This document shows, piece by piece, positions 5,392-5,503 of a stretch of DNA of 5,503 nucleotides. Positions within the stretch are counted from its first letter, which is position 1; each line of letters opens with the position of its first letter. This stretch comes from an uncultured Lachnospiraceae bacterium (GTDB taxonomy: Bacteria > Bacillota_A > Clostridia > Lachnospirales > Lachnospiraceae). Where the stretch lies: the NCBI GenBank assembly GCA_946621895.1, contig CAMOOZ010000298.1:1-5503 (forward strand), read 5' to 3'. A model generated the notes under the pieces. It saw only the letters and a list, made by a program, of their open reading frames with translations. It was not told the DNA's origin and did not search any database. A program made the translations under genes and the position numbers.

Positions 5392-5503
5392 GTAAGCGAA
5401 CAAAGCAATTGCGGTTTGAGCTTGCTCAAACCGGCAATTATTCTGTGAGCGACGATATCCAAAACGAATTTATTTAATTCGTTTTGGATATATCTGCGAG
5501 CGA
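5392..5503. repeat. Array of two hairpins separated by GYRAGCGA spacers, running off the right edge
   Basis: Three copies of an 8-mer occur at 5392-5399 (GTAAGCGA), 5445-5452 (GTGAGCGA) and 5496-5503 (GCGAGCGA), spaced 53 and 51 bases apart. Between copies one and two lies hairpin A. Its arms are AATTGC (5407-5412) plus GGTTTGAG (5413-5420), pairing with CTCAAACC (5425-5432) plus G and CAATT (5433-5439, one bulged G), with a CTTG loop. Between copies two and three lies hairpin B: ATATCCAAAACGAATT (5455-5470) with AATTCGTTTTGGATAT (5476-5491), 16 perfect pairs and a five-base loop. The stems differ in sequence while the spacer is kept. No open reading frame or T-run supports a coding or simple terminator role. 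The rest of the 5301-5503 gap holds the hypE leader and promoter. Confidence 0.6.

Noticed and set aside
5229..5477. Small + strand open frame crossing the hypE start and the hairpin array
   Set aside because: No ribosome-binding site or motif. It overlaps the hypE 5' end antisense and runs through palindromes.
5392..5503. CRISPR array reading of the right-end repeats
   Set aside because: The repeated unit is only 8 bases and the intervening sequences are themselves long palindromes, unlike CRISPR spacers. No cas gene is visible.

Overview
The window looks like chromosomal DNA of a Gram-positive anaerobe, most likely a Clostridia/Lachnospiraceae-type member of the Bacillota. This is an inference. 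It rests on the strong GGAGG ribosome-binding sites, the consensus-like TATAAT promoter element, the TRAP/GntR/BKACE gene content and the moderately GC-rich coding sequence. No rRNA, tRNA or marker gene is present to fix the taxonomy.

Left to right on the + strand there is one catabolic gene cluster. It holds the C-terminal half of a DctP-type TRAP solute-binding protein (1-455), a structured intergenic region with a strong intrinsic terminator/attenuator and a second hairpin (456-660), the small TRAP membrane subunit DctQ (661-1248), the large subunit DctM (1245-2522, ATGA overlap with dctQ), a FadR-type GntR regulator with an FCD ligand domain (2539-3234), and a beta-keto acid cleavage enzyme (BKACE/DUF849, 3331-4152). 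A 12-bp hairpin closes the cluster. The simplest reading is import of an organic (probably carboxylate) compound by the TRAP system, sensing of it or a metabolite by the GntR protein, and acetyl-CoA-dependent cleavage of a beta-keto acid to acetoacetate plus a CoA thioester. The BKACE keeps its metal and catalytic motifs. However, it lacks the glutamate and the loop length that Kce uses near the substrate, so its substrate is probably not 3-keto-5-aminohexanoate. The substrate is the main unknown here.

On the - strand, convergent with the cluster, lies a complete hypE (4293-5300), the [NiFe]-hydrogenase cyanide-ligand maturation protein, ending in the diagnostic PRIC with a C-terminal cysteine. 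It has its own TATAAT-type promoter and no other hyp gene in view.

The last ~110 bases (5392-5503) are AT-rich and non-coding. They hold two long hairpins of different sequence, separated by three copies of the 8-mer GYRAGCGA at 51-53 base spacing. This looks like the edge of a palindromic repeat array that continues beyond the window.
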